Assembly: GCA_937995745.1 (NCBI GenBank)
Contig: CALKIU010000085.1
Coordinates: forward strand, 1 to 10,979
Direction of reading: 5' to 3'
DNA from: an uncultured Bacillaceae bacterium
GTDB taxonomy: Bacteria > Bacillota > Bacilli > Bacillales > Cytobacillaceae
Length of the DNA: 10,979 nt
This document shows positions 1 to 6,507 of the stretch, piece by piece (within the stretch, counting starts at the first letter, position 1; the number at the start of each line of letters is the position of its first letter). The position numbers and the translations under genes are program-made. The notes beneath the pieces were generated by a model. The model saw only the letters and a list, made by a program, of their open reading frames with translations, was not told the DNA's origin and searched no databases.

Positions 1-338
1 ATGTTCTTTTTATTGTGTGTTTCACTTGCAGACATAAAAACACTTACTTCATCCACGTTTACGCTTAAAGCCCTTTCCAGTCCCCGCATATTCGGGACCA
101 GGGCGGCATATGTAATATCTTTTTTCCTGTTTATTTTCTGCATCACTTCCAGCGCGTCTGAGAGCTGAGGTATCCAGTCCGGACGGACAAAGGAAGTGAC
201 TTCGATGTAAGAAAGCCCTGTCTTGTTTAAAAGATGAATCCATTCGATTTTATCTTCCGTGCTGATTTTGACCGGTTCATTTTGCAAACCGTCTCTCGGG
301 CCCACTTCTTTGATTTCCACATAGTATGGAATTTTCAT
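1..338 (-). CDS. yngG: Hydroxymethylglutaryl-CoA lyase, N-terminal part (cut by left edge)
   Basis: It cleaves HMG-CoA to acetyl-CoA and acetoacetate, the last step of leucine/isovalerate breakdown, in the cytoplasm. The 112 visible codons start MKIPYYVEIKEVGPRDGLQN. The GPRDGLQNE block (about residues 13-21) is the hallmark of the HMG-CoA lyase/DRE-TIM metallolyase family, and its Arg-Asp pair is catalytic and metal-binding. Further matches are IEVTSFV (45-51) and FMSASETHNKKN (101-112). The family is about 300 residues long, so roughly 190 are missing beyond the edge. The ATG is preceded by an AGGGGGAAG ribosome binding site. The gene starts 12 bases after the biotinyl carrier stop codon, in the same order as B. 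subtilis yngHB-yngG, so it is the distal part of one operon. The family assignment is very secure; the physiological substrate is inferred from the operon. Confidence 0.95.
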   Translation of the reverse strand, partial: MKIPYYVEIKEVGPRDGLQNEPVKISTEDKIEWIHLLNKTGLSYIEVTSFVRPDWIPQLSDALEVMQKINRKKDITYAALVPNMRGLERALSVNVDEVSVFMSASETHNKKN

Positions 339-350
339 GGGATCTTCCCC

Positions 351-563
351 CTATTCAATCTCCAACAAATGATCTTCTTCGTTGATAAAATCTCCCTCTT
401 GAACAAAAATCTTTTTGACCGTGCCGCTTTCTTCGGCAGCGATGGGAATTTCCATTTTCATAGATTCCAAGATCACCAAATCCTGGCCCGTATCCACTTT
501 TTCACCTTCAGATACGACGATTTTCCATACTGTACCAGCCATTGTTGCTTTGACAAGCGCCAT
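351..563 (-). CDS. yngHB: Free-standing biotinyl carrier protein of an acyl-CoA carboxylase
   Basis: This is the mobile carrier that shuttles carboxybiotin between biotin carboxylase and carboxyltransferase. The 70-residue product is a bare biotinyl/lipoyl domain. The biotinylation motif ESMKM (33-37) places the biotin on Lys36, and MAG near the N-terminus and GxFxxEGDF near residues 48-55 fit the flattened beta-barrel fold. A start eight codons further upstream (587) is open, but a GGAGG site eight bases before the ATG at 563 supports this shorter start, and the protein then begins right at the domain edge. It lacks the Pro/Ala-rich N-terminal extension of AccB, so it is not the fatty-acid-synthesis carrier. 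It lies between the biotin carboxylase and HMG-CoA lyase genes, as B. subtilis yngHB does, and probably serves 3-methylcrotonyl-CoA carboxylase. Confidence 0.93.
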   Translation of the reverse strand: MALVKATMAGTVWKIVVSEGEKVDTGQDLVILESMKMEIPIAAEESGTVKKIFVQEGDFINEEDHLLEIE

Positions 564-571
564 AAAGCATT

Positions 572-576
572 CCTCC
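572..576 (-). promoter_or_regulatory. Ribosome binding site deciding the start of the biotinyl carrier gene
   Basis: GGAGG lies eight bases before the ATG at 563-561 on the minus strand. The upstream in-frame ATG at 587 has only a weak GAGAAATG context, so this site favours the 70-residue product over the 78-residue one. Confidence 0.75.
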
Positions 577-608
577 ATTTCTCTCATTTCTCTTTTTTTA
601 AGCGGAAA

Positions 609-669
609 CCTTAAGGAAGCGGAATCCGGAACAGAAAATACACTTTCCGGTCTACCCGCGCCTTAAGGC
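609..669 (-). repeat. Nested inverted repeat between biotin carboxylase and carrier genes
   Basis: The 114-base gap between the two carboxylase genes holds CCTTAAGG at 609-616 and again at 661-668, within GCCTTAAGGC at 660-669. Between them, CCGGAA (626-631) pairs with TTCCGG (645-650). Because CCTTAAGG is self-complementary, the transcript can fold as outer arms plus inner arms. Every other gap in this operon is 12 to 30 bases, so this longer spacer stands out. There is no T-run after it, so it is not an ordinary terminator. An RNA processing or stabilising hairpin is possible but not shown. Confidence 0.45.
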
Positions 670-677
670 TTCTGGTT

Positions 678-2039
678 CTATTTTTTTACTGATTTTGTTA
701 ACGGCAAATAATAATCTTCAACAAATTTAGTAGTGGTATTTCCTTTTAAAAACTGTTCGTGTTTCGCTGTCGCCAGCAACATGTCAATATTCGTCTTGAT
801 TCCTTCAATCTTGTAATTTTCAAGAGCATGGATTAACCGTTGGCACGCTTTTTCGCGTGTTTCTGCGGAAACGATAAGTTTTGCAATCATTGGATCGTAA
901 AAAGGCGGAACACTTGCCCCCGAATAAACAGCCGTTTCGTGGCGGATTCCTTCCCCTTCAGGAAGAGAAAGGGCGGTGATTTTTCCCGGCGAAGGGAAAA
1001 ATGTAACCGGATCTTCTGCATATATCCGCGCTTCAATGGCATGTCCTTCTCTTTTCAGTTCTTCCCTTTTGATGGAGAACGGTTCGCCGGCGGCAATTCT
1101 AATTTGTTCCTCGACCAAATCCAAGCCGGTAATTTCTTCCGTAACCGGATGTTCCACCTGCAGGCGGGTATTCATTTCTAAAAAGTAGAAATTTTCATCG
1201 CTGTCAACTAGAAATTCTATCGTGCCGGCATTGACATAATGGATATGTTTGGCTGCCGCCACAGCCGCCGCCAGCATCTTTTCCCTCGTTGTTTCGGAAA
1301 TAAACGGCGAAGGAGCTTCCTCAATGACTTTCTGATTTCTTCTTTGAATGGAACATTCCCGTTCCCATAACGGAAGAATGTTGCCGTATTTGTCGGCTAT
1401 GATTTGCACTTCCACATGGTGGGCATCGGGAATGTATTTTTCTATAAACATGGTGCCGTCGCCAAAGAACGATTCCGCCCTCTTTTTGTTGCCGGCAAAC
1501 GCTTTGCGCAGTTCTTCCTCCCCGGAAACAAGCTGCATGCCAATCCCGCCCCCGCCGGCGGAGGCTTTTAACATCACCGGATAGCCGATCTTTTCTGCAG
1601 CGGATATAGCTTCTTCCACGTTTTGCAAAGGGATATTTACTCCTTTAATAATCGGCACACCGGCTTCTTCCATCGTTTTCCGCGCCTCGAGTTTGTTTCC
1701 CATGGCGGCGATCGTTTCAGGTTCGGGCCCGATAAAGACAATCCCCTCGTCTTTGCACCTTTGGGCAAAAGCGGGATTTTCAGAAAGGAGGCCGTATCCG
1801 GGATGGATGGCATCCACCCCGGATTCTTTGGCAACGGCAATTATTTTTTCAATATTCAGATAACTATCGGCAACAGGCGGCTTTCCGATCAAATACGCCT
1901 CATCCGCCTGTTTTACATGCAATGAACCGGCATCTGCCTCCGAGTAGACGGCAACGGTCCCAATGTTCATCTTTTTGCACGTGCGGATGACGCGCAGCGC
2001 AATTTCGCCCCGGTTGGCAATTAATATTTTTTTAAACAT
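678..2039 (-). CDS. yngHA: Biotin carboxylase subunit of an acyl-CoA (probably 3-methylcrotonyl-CoA) carboxylase
   Basis: It carboxylates biotin on the carrier protein using ATP and bicarbonate. The 453 residues give a full-length AccC-type protein: N-terminal domain from KKILIANRGEIA, HPGYGLLSEN (79-88), an ATP-grasp region with Lys116 and Lys158, the glycine-rich loop GGGGIGM (162-168), HHVEVQ (207-212), RECSIQRRNQK (227-237), EMNTRLQVEHPVTE (288-301) with Glu288, Asn290 and Arg292, and EARIYAED (336-343) with Arg338. These residues fall at or within one position of E. coli AccC numbering. GGAGG seven bases before the ATG supports the start. It sits 21 bases after the acyl-CoA synthetase and upstream of its own carrier gene. 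The operon context, matching B. subtilis yngHA, argues for leucine catabolism rather than the housekeeping acetyl-CoA carboxylase, although sequence alone cannot exclude a shared role. Confidence 0.95.
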   Translation of the reverse strand: MFKKILIANRGEIALRVIRTCKKMNIGTVAVYSEADAGSLHVKQADEAYLIGKPPVADSYLNIEKIIAVAKESGVDAIHPGYGLLSENPAFAQRCKDEGIVFIGPEPETIAAMGNKLEARKTMEEAGVPIIKGVNIPLQNVEEAISAAEKIGYPVMLKASAGGGGIGMQLVSGEEELRKAFAGNKKRAESFFGDGTMFIEKYIPDAHHVEVQIIADKYGNILPLWERECSIQRRNQKVIEEAPSPFISETTREKMLAAAVAAAKHIHYVNAGTIEFLVDSDENFYFLEMNTRLQVEHPVTEEITGLDLVEEQIRIAAGEPFSIKREELKREGHAIEARIYAEDPVTFFPSPGKITALSLPEGEGIRHETAVYSGASVPPFYDPMIAKLIVSAETREKACQRLIHALENYKIEGIKTNIDMLLATAKHEQFLKGNTTTKFVEDYYLPLTKSVKK

Positions 2040-2060
2040 CGTTTGCCTCCTTTTACTGAA

Positions 2061-3695
2061 TTACTGAATCAGACTGATCGTTTGTTCGCGAAGTTTGTAT
2101 TTCTGTATTTTTCCGGAAGCAGTCATGGGATATTTATCGGTAAAGAAAACGTATTTCGGGATTTTATAGCGGGCGATTTTCCCTTTGCAAAACTCGCGTA
2201 TTTCCTCTTCCGTGGCTGTTTCGCCATCCTTCAGAATAATCCATGCTGCCACCTCTTCTCCGAATACCGGGTCGGGCACACCGACGATCTGAACATCCAG
2301 GATTTTCGGATGAGTGTAGAGAAACTCTTCGATTTCCCGCGGATAAATATTTTCTCCTCCGCGAATAATCATATCTTTCAAGCGTCCCGTGATCCGCACA
2401 TAGCCATTTTCATCCATGACGGCCAAATCTCCCGTATGGAGCCATTTGTCTTCATCGATGGCTTCCCGTGTAGCGTCCGGATTTTTGTAATAGCCCTTCA
2501 TGACATGATAGCCCCTTGTGCACAGTTCTCCTTGCACATTCGGCGGAACTTCCTTGTTAGTTCCCGGTTCGACGATTTTCACTTCCACATTCGGATGAGC
2601 GCGGCCCACTGTTTCCACTTTTAATTCAAAGGAATCGTCCGCCCTTGTCTGGGTGATTACCGGTGAAGATTCCGTTTGTCCGTAGCAGATGGTAATGTCC
2701 TTCATGCCCATTTTGTTAATGACCGCTTTCATTAATTCCACAGGACAAGTGGATCCGGCCATAACCCCCGTCCTCAATGTGGAAAGATCAAATTCCTCAA
2801 AATTCGGCAAATTCAATTCATGGATAAACATAGTCGGTACGCCGTGGAGGGCGGTGCATTTTGCCTTTTCCACCGTCCGCAGCACTTCTTCCGGATGATA
2901 TTCCTGCACGGGAACCATTGTCGCTCCTACACTGACGCACGTTAACGTTCCGATCACCGACCCGAAGCAGTGGAAAAACGGAACGGGAATACAAAGACGA
3001 TCTTCAAATGTCAATTTCATGCATTCGGCAATATTTCGGCCGTTATTGACTAGATTGTAATGGGTGAGCATGACCCCTTTCGGAAGACCGGTTGTTCCCG
3101 AGGTATATTGCATATTAATAACATCGTTGTGATGGAGGGAAGCCATCTGTTTTTCCAATTCTTCATCGGTTATGTTCTTGGCTGCTTCTAAAACATCGCG
3201 CCAAGAGTATGTGCCCGGGTACTGCTTTTCGCTCAAAACGATCACATTTCTTAGTTTCGGAAAACGTTGTGATTGCAGTTTTCCGGGTTCGGAATCGCTC
3301 AGTTCGGGAACAAGCTCGTAAAGGGTGTCTATATAAGAATGATCCCGGTATTGTTCCATCAAGATTATCGTTGTCGCATCCGAATGCTTCAGCAAATATT
3401 CCAATTCAGCGGCCCGGTAGTTGATGTTCACTGTGACGAGAACGGCTCCCATTTTGCCCGTCGCAAATTGCAAGCTGACCCACTCCGGCTTGTTGGTAGC
3501 CCACAATGCGACATGTTCCCCTTTTTCTATGCCGAGAGCCATCAAACCTTTGGCGATGTTCCGGCAATGCTCATTAAATTCGCGATAGGTCATTCTCAGT
3601 GCCGGATTCACATACACAAGGGCATCATGATCCGGCAATTCTTGCGCTTTTTCCTCCAACAATTGGCCAATGGTTAGTTGGACAAGTTCCGCCAT
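2061..3695 (-). CDS. yngI: AMP-forming acyl-CoA synthetase (fatty-acid--CoA ligase family)
   Basis: It activates a carboxylic acid to its CoA thioester through an acyl-adenylate. The 544-residue length is normal for the ANL adenylating family (B. subtilis YngI is similar). Motifs in order are the phosphate-binding loop YTSGTTGLPKG (197-207), YGQTESS (338-344), HTGDLA (420-425), GRLKDMIIRGGENIYP (437-452) with the hinge in GRLKD, and PMTASGKIQK (523-532) with the adenylation Lys529. GGAGG is eight bases upstream of the ATG. It lies 30 bases after the dehydrogenase and 21 bases before the biotin carboxylase, so it is the second gene of the operon. Context suggests isovalerate, 3-methylcrotonate, acetoacetate or another short/medium acid as substrate. 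The exact acid cannot be read from the sequence. Confidence 0.93.
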   Translation of the reverse strand: MAELVQLTIGQLLEEKAQELPDHDALVYVNPALRMTYREFNEHCRNIAKGLMALGIEKGEHVALWATNKPEWVSLQFATGKMGAVLVTVNINYRAAELEYLLKHSDATTIILMEQYRDHSYIDTLYELVPELSDSEPGKLQSQRFPKLRNVIVLSEKQYPGTYSWRDVLEAAKNITDEELEKQMASLHHNDVINMQYTSGTTGLPKGVMLTHYNLVNNGRNIAECMKLTFEDRLCIPVPFFHCFGSVIGTLTCVSVGATMVPVQEYHPEEVLRTVEKAKCTALHGVPTMFIHELNLPNFEEFDLSTLRTGVMAGSTCPVELMKAVINKMGMKDITICYGQTESSPVITQTRADDSFELKVETVGRAHPNVEVKIVEPGTNKEVPPNVQGELCTRGYHVMKGYYKNPDATREAIDEDKWLHTGDLAVMDENGYVRITGRLKDMIIRGGENIYPREIEEFLYTHPKILDVQIVGVPDPVFGEEVAAWIILKDGETATEEEIREFCKGKIARYKIPKYVFFTDKYPMTASGKIQKYKLREQTISLIQ

Positions 3696-3725
3696 TATAA
3701 ATCCTCCTTTTATTGATTGACATTT

Positions 3726-4871
3726 TTATCGGCAGCCAATATGTCTGGCAATGACCAAGCGTTGAATTTCCGAAGTTCCTTCCCCAATTTCCATCAATTT
3801 GATATCGCGCAGATGCCTTTCCACGTCGTATTCCTGCATGTATCCGTTTCCGCCGTGGATTTGCAGGGCTTGATTGCAAATATGAAAGCCCATTTCGGAA
3901 GCAAACAGTTTGGCCATGGCCGCTTCTTTTCCGAACGGCTTGTTTTGATCTTTCAGCCAAGCGGCTTTATATACCATGTTTCTCGCCAGTTCCAAATAGG
4001 TAGCCATGTCGGCCAACTTAAACTGAATGGCTTGAAAGGACGAAATGGACCGGCCAAATTGTTTGCGCTCTTTCGCATAGGCGAGCGCTTTTTCATATGC
4101 GGCTTGGGCAATGCCTACGGACAAGGCGGCGATGGAAATCCGTCCTCCGTCCAGTGTATATAGGAATTGGCTGAAACCTTTATCGGGATCGCCGAGGAGG
4201 TTTTCTTTCGGAACCCGGACATTCTCAAGGATGATTTGGCACGTATTGGAAGCGCGCACACCCATTTTTTTATAATCGCACGTAATCGTGACCCCCGGTG
4301 TGTCTGTCGGAACGATAATGGCCGAAATCTTATTTTTGCCGTCTGCCCTTTTGCCCGTGACCGCTGTGACGATCACTTGACGGGCATAGCCGGCGTTTGT
4401 AATCCAGCATTTTTCCCCGTTGATGACGTATTCGTCTCCATCCAAAACAGCCGTCGTTTTCGTGCCGCCCGCATCGGAACCGGCCCCGGGCTCCGTCAAT
4501 CCGAATGAGCCGAGCGTCTCTCCCTTGGCCATGGGGACGAGCCATTTTTCTTTTTGCTCTTCGGTGCCGAAGTAATAGATCGGGCTGGCCCCGAGGCTGA
4601 CGGCTGCCGCATAGCTCAGACCCGTTCCGCCACAAGCCCTGCCGATTTCTTCAACGGCAATGGCATAAGAAACAGTGTCCCCGCCGCTTCCTCCGTATTT
4701 TTCCGGAAACGGCAAACCCAACAGCCCGAGCTCACCCATTTTCTTAAAAGTTTCCAGTCGGAAAGAGGAAGTTTCATCTAATTCTTTCGCATACGGTTCA
4801 ATTTCCTTTTCTGCGAAATCCCTGACCATTTCGCGAATCATTTGCTGTTCTTTCGTTAATTCAAAATTCAC
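3726..4871 (-). CDS. yngJ: Acyl-CoA dehydrogenase, short-chain type
   Basis: This flavoprotein forms the alpha-beta double bond of a short or branched acyl-CoA and passes electrons to electron-transfer flavoprotein. At 381 residues it has the usual length. Landmarks are FGLTEPGAGSDAGG (123-136) and CWITNAG (155-161) for FAD/substrate binding, QFGRSISSFQ (271-280), IHGGNGY (338-344) and EIGEGTSEIQRLVIAR (361-376). Glu364 occupies the usual catalytic-base position, and the place where isovaleryl-CoA dehydrogenase carries its base holds glycine (Gly243 in LDGGR). The start is GTG at 4871: the following residues NFELTKEQQMIREMV match family N-termini, and AAAGGGG lies nine bases upstream. It is the first gene of the operon, with promoter and operator directly upstream. 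Isovaleryl-CoA oxidation is suggested by neighbours, while the residues look like a butyryl-CoA-type enzyme. Confidence 0.94.
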   Translation of the reverse strand: MNFELTKEQQMIREMVRDFAEKEIEPYAKELDETSSFRLETFKKMGELGLLGLPFPEKYGGSGGDTVSYAIAVEEIGRACGGTGLSYAAAVSLGASPIYYFGTEEQKEKWLVPMAKGETLGSFGLTEPGAGSDAGGTKTTAVLDGDEYVINGEKCWITNAGYARQVIVTAVTGKRADGKNKISAIIVPTDTPGVTITCDYKKMGVRASNTCQIILENVRVPKENLLGDPDKGFSQFLYTLDGGRISIAALSVGIAQAAYEKALAYAKERKQFGRSISSFQAIQFKLADMATYLELARNMVYKAAWLKDQNKPFGKEAAMAKLFASEMGFHICNQALQIHGGNGYMQEYDVERHLRDIKLMEIGEGTSEIQRLVIARHIGCR

Positions 4872-4880
4872 CTGCTCTTA

Positions 4881-4887
4881 CCCCTTT
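4881..4887 (-). promoter_or_regulatory. Ribosome binding site for the GTG start of the acyl-CoA dehydrogenase
   Basis: AAAGGGG, nine bases before the GTG codon at 4871-4869, is the only Shine-Dalgarno-like match near a plausible start. The next in-frame ATG (Met11) would delete the conserved N-terminal helix. A GTG codon with a non-perfect site suggests modest initiation on the first gene. Confidence 0.6.
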
Positions 4888-4893
4888 CAACAT

Positions 4894-4911
4894 ACCGACT
4901 GGTCGGTCGGT
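4894..4911 (-). promoter_or_regulatory. Palindromic operator, probable TetR-family binding site
   Basis: The plus strand reads ACCGACTGGTCGGTCGGT. The first 14 bases form a perfect inverted repeat, ACCGAC-TG-GTCGGT (4894-4907), and a further CGGT adds an overlapping half-site so that ACCGAC also pairs with GTCGGT at 4906-4911. It begins seven bases after the -10 box of the operon promoter, so a bound protein would sit over the start site. From memory, it closely resembles the TACCGACCG-type sites reported for the TetR-family regulator PfmR of Thermus. The TetR gene ending at 5013 is the natural ligand-binding partner. Confidence 0.8.
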
Positions 4912-4918
4912 TATTTTG

Positions 4919-4947
4919 TATATAAAAACCAGAATTGCTCTGGTCAA
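4919..4947 (-). promoter_or_regulatory. Sigma-A-type promoter of the acyl-CoA catabolic operon
   Basis: On the minus strand TTGACC (4947-4942) and TATATA (4924-4919) are separated by exactly 17 bases. The expected start site falls near 4912, giving a leader of about 40 bases before the GTG. The spacer contains a small inverted repeat, CCAGA-ATTGC-TCTGG (4929-4943), that might hold a second regulator. B. subtilis transcribes its homologous operon in the mother cell with sigma-E (known from that species). I see no convincing sigma-E -35 element here. Confidence 0.75.
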
Positions 4948-5000
4948 AAATCTCTTATGTGTGCTGTTTTTCAAAAGTTAACAGAGGAAGCGGAAATTTC

Positions 5001-5019
5001 AAAAAACCGGATTTACCGG
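5001..5019 (-). terminator. Possible weak terminator after the TetR gene
   Basis: CCGG-TAAAT-CCGG followed by TTTTTTG on the minus strand overlaps the TetR stop codon. The stem is only four G/C pairs, so it would be leaky at best and some read-through into the operon promoter region is likely. Confidence 0.3.
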
Positions 5020-5636
5020 GAAAAACTTTTGGCCACTTTCCCGGCCTCCTGCTTTCCGGCTTCCGTAATCAAGGCATGCAAAACGAAATCTTTAAAAATA
5101 TCGGCAATGGCTTCCATTGATAATGGACCGTTTTGGTCAAACCATTTATACGTCCAGTTGATCATGCCGATGATCGCCAGCGTGACAATATTTGCCGGGA
5201 TTTCTTTGCGAAAATCGCCTCTTTCCTGGCCTTCGCGGATGACTTGTTCCAACAAATGCCGGTATTGGTCCCGTTTTAAATTGATTGCCTTTTGGAAAGA
5301 TTCGGATAAGTACATGCTCTCTTGATAAAAAACGGTGATATGGGATTGGTAGAGAGCAAATATTTTTGTAAAAGAATCGAGAATCGCACATAATCTTGTA
5401 ATCGGCGTTTTATAATGGTTGTAGGCTTCTTTCGTCTCTTCGATCGCATGTGTAATAAACACATCATGGATTTGATAGAGAAGTTCGTCTTTTGATTTAA
5501 AATTGTGGTAAAATCCGCCTTTGGACGTATTGGCTTCTTCCACAATTTGTTCAACGGAAACGCCGTGAAATCCTTTTTCATTAAAGAGGCGCAAGGCAGC
5601 GTCCAAAATTCTTTCTTTTACCGGCTTTTTTTTCAT
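5013..5636 (-). CDS. TetR/AcrR-family transcriptional regulator of the downstream acyl-CoA operon
   Basis: This is a dimeric DNA-binding repressor, probably released by an acyl-CoA. Of its 207 residues, the N-terminal 50 are a standard TetR DNA-binding domain: RILDAALRLFNEKGFHGVSVEQI, then the recognition-helix region TSKGGFYHNFKSKDELL (37-53). The rest is a helical ligand domain with a distinctive GMINWTYKWFDQNGPLSMEAIA segment (157-178). Similar NWxYxW...GPLS segments occur in TetR regulators of fatty-acid, steroid and phenylacetate catabolism, as I recall. The ATG at 5636 has GAGG about ten bases upstream. The gene points the same way as the operon and its stop lies 66 bases before the operon -35 box. 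No copy of the 4894-4911 palindrome occurs upstream of this gene, so autoregulation is not evident. B. subtilis has no regulator at this place. Confidence 0.9.
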   Translation of the reverse strand: MKKKPVKERILDAALRLFNEKGFHGVSVEQIVEEANTSKGGFYHNFKSKDELLYQIHDVFITHAIEETKEAYNHYKTPITRLCAILDSFTKIFALYQSHITVFYQESMYLSESFQKAINLKRDQYRHLLEQVIREGQERGDFRKEIPANIVTLAIIGMINWTYKWFDQNGPLSMEAIADIFKDFVLHALITEAGKQEAGKVAKSFSR

Positions 5637-5882
5637 CTTCCATCATCCTCTGGCAACATATTACCATATAAATACAAAAATAGGAAACAATTTTTATGAA
5701 TTTTCTGTAAATTATTTTTAAATTTTTCGTCTTTCTTCATTCCGTGTCAAAAAGCACACATAGCAAGCTGCTTTTATGGGATTCAAAGTCCGTTATGGGG
5801 AAAACAGAAAAAATTCTGTCGGCAGGATGACATTTTGCGGAAACCGAAAGATTCGTCCATACTGGGGGCAAAACCTTGCAAT
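5637..5882. other. Intergenic region with two hairpins upstream of the TetR gene
   Basis: This gap of about 245 bases has no convincing gene. The part nearest the TetR start (5637-5735) is very AT-rich and must hold its promoter, but no -35/-10 pair stands out. Further out are two inverted repeats: AAAAGCA (5750-5756) with TGCTTTT (5769-5775), whose minus-strand copy ends in five T and resembles a small terminator, and ACAGAA-AAAA-TTCTGT (5804-5819). Open frames across it on both strands run through the neighbouring terminator and lack ribosome binding sites. A small RNA or a dispersed intergenic repeat is possible. Confidence 0.4.
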
Positions 5883-5921
5883 AAAAAGAAAAACCTGGTC
5901 CTCCATGTCGGAGAATCAGGT
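5883..5921 (-). terminator. Rho-independent terminator of the two-gene membrane protein unit
   Basis: On the minus strand ACCTG (5921-5917) pairs with CAGGT (5897-5893). Inside it, after a short imperfect stretch, CTCC pairs with GGAG around the loop GACAT. The run TTTTTCTTTTT follows directly. It lies 12 bases after the stop codon at 5934 and separates this unit from the TetR gene. Confidence 0.85.
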
Positions 5922-5933
5922 ATTCGTAACACA

Positions 5934-6503
5934 CTATTTAAAAAGCGTGGCAATGATTTCATCTGTAGTCATCGAACTGTTTACCTCAAATGTGCCAAGT
6001 TGAAGCCTGTTTGCAACACCTTTTTGCTCAACCGCCTTGGTAAAATCATAGGCATTCTCGATAAAGTTTTCCCTTTCCAGAATTTTTCCTATATCAATGC
6101 TGGTCATGCCTTTTGTGACTGTGATCGTTAGTTTCCGTACTTCTTCTTTCTTTTCTTCAGGTTCTTCTTCAACTTCCGTTTCTTCGGATGGGGCTTCTCC
6201 TTCGTTTTCATTCGGTGCGCCGACTATTTCATTCCATTCTTCTTCCGTGTAGACGAGGTAACCGGCTTCTCTAAGTTTATCTTTCATTTCCTCTTCCGTC
6301 ATTGCGGCTTTAGGCTTGTTGTCGGAATCGGCCAAATATACGAAGCCGAGCACGATAGAGGCAGTCAGTAAACCAACGGAAAAACCCAATAATATTTTGG
6401 CATTGATAGTTTTAAAAACTTTTGCCGTTTTCTTAAACAGTAGCGATTTATCTTTGAAGTTTTTCAGGGCTGTCAGCGTCTTCTTCAATGGGTCTTTATT
6501 CAT
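5934..6503 (-). CDS. Membrane protein with a lone YceG/MltG-like small domain
   Basis: The 189 residues comprise a basic cytoplasmic N-terminus (1-36), one membrane helix (about 37-58, ILLGFSVGLLTASIVLGFVYLA), a short helical segment with TEEEMKDKLREAGYLVYTEEEW (69-90), an acidic low-complexity linker (91-121, mostly Glu/Pro) and a C-terminal domain (125-189). The last part, with KGMTSIDIGKILERENFI, LGTFEV and MTTDEIIATLF, resembles the LysM-like N-terminal subdomain of the MltG (YceG) endolytic transglycosylase. The MltG catalytic domain, usually another 200 or more residues, is absent, so no lytic activity is expected. It may bind cell wall outside the membrane. The ATG is four bases after the upstream stop codon, within an AAGGAAGGGG context, indicating translational coupling. 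Family similarity is judged by eye and function is unknown. Confidence 0.8.
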   Translation of the reverse strand: MNKDPLKKTLTALKNFKDKSLLFKKTAKVFKTINAKILLGFSVGLLTASIVLGFVYLADSDNKPKAAMTEEEMKDKLREAGYLVYTEEEWNEIVGAPNENEGEAPSEETEVEEEPEEKKEEVRKLTITVTKGMTSIDIGKILERENFIENAYDFTKAVEQKGVANRLQLGTFEVNSSMTTDEIIATLFK

Positions 6504-6507
6504 TTGC

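Noticed and set aside
234..614. Plus-strand frame of 126 codons opposite the lyase and carrier genes
   Set aside because: It is antisense to two well-recognised genes, is rich in Phe/His typical of a shadow frame, and has no ribosome binding site.
2043..2624. Plus-strand frame of 193 codons inside the acyl-CoA synthetase gene
   Set aside because: It is a shadow of a gene whose every family motif is intact on the other strand. Its composition is Phe/His-rich with no recognisable domain.
4675..5325. Plus-strand frame of 216 codons across the operator region and parts of two genes
   Set aside because: It is antisense to conserved parts of the dehydrogenase and TetR genes and runs straight through the promoter/operator. 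It has no ribosome binding site.
5737..5934. Minus-strand frame of 65 codons between the membrane pair and TetR
   Set aside because: It spans the terminator directly downstream of the membrane pair and has no Shine-Dalgarno site. Its predicted product shows no domain.
5776..6003. Plus-strand frame starting in the intergenic block
   Set aside because: It crosses the terminator hairpin and enters the MltG-like gene antisense. No ribosome binding site precedes it.
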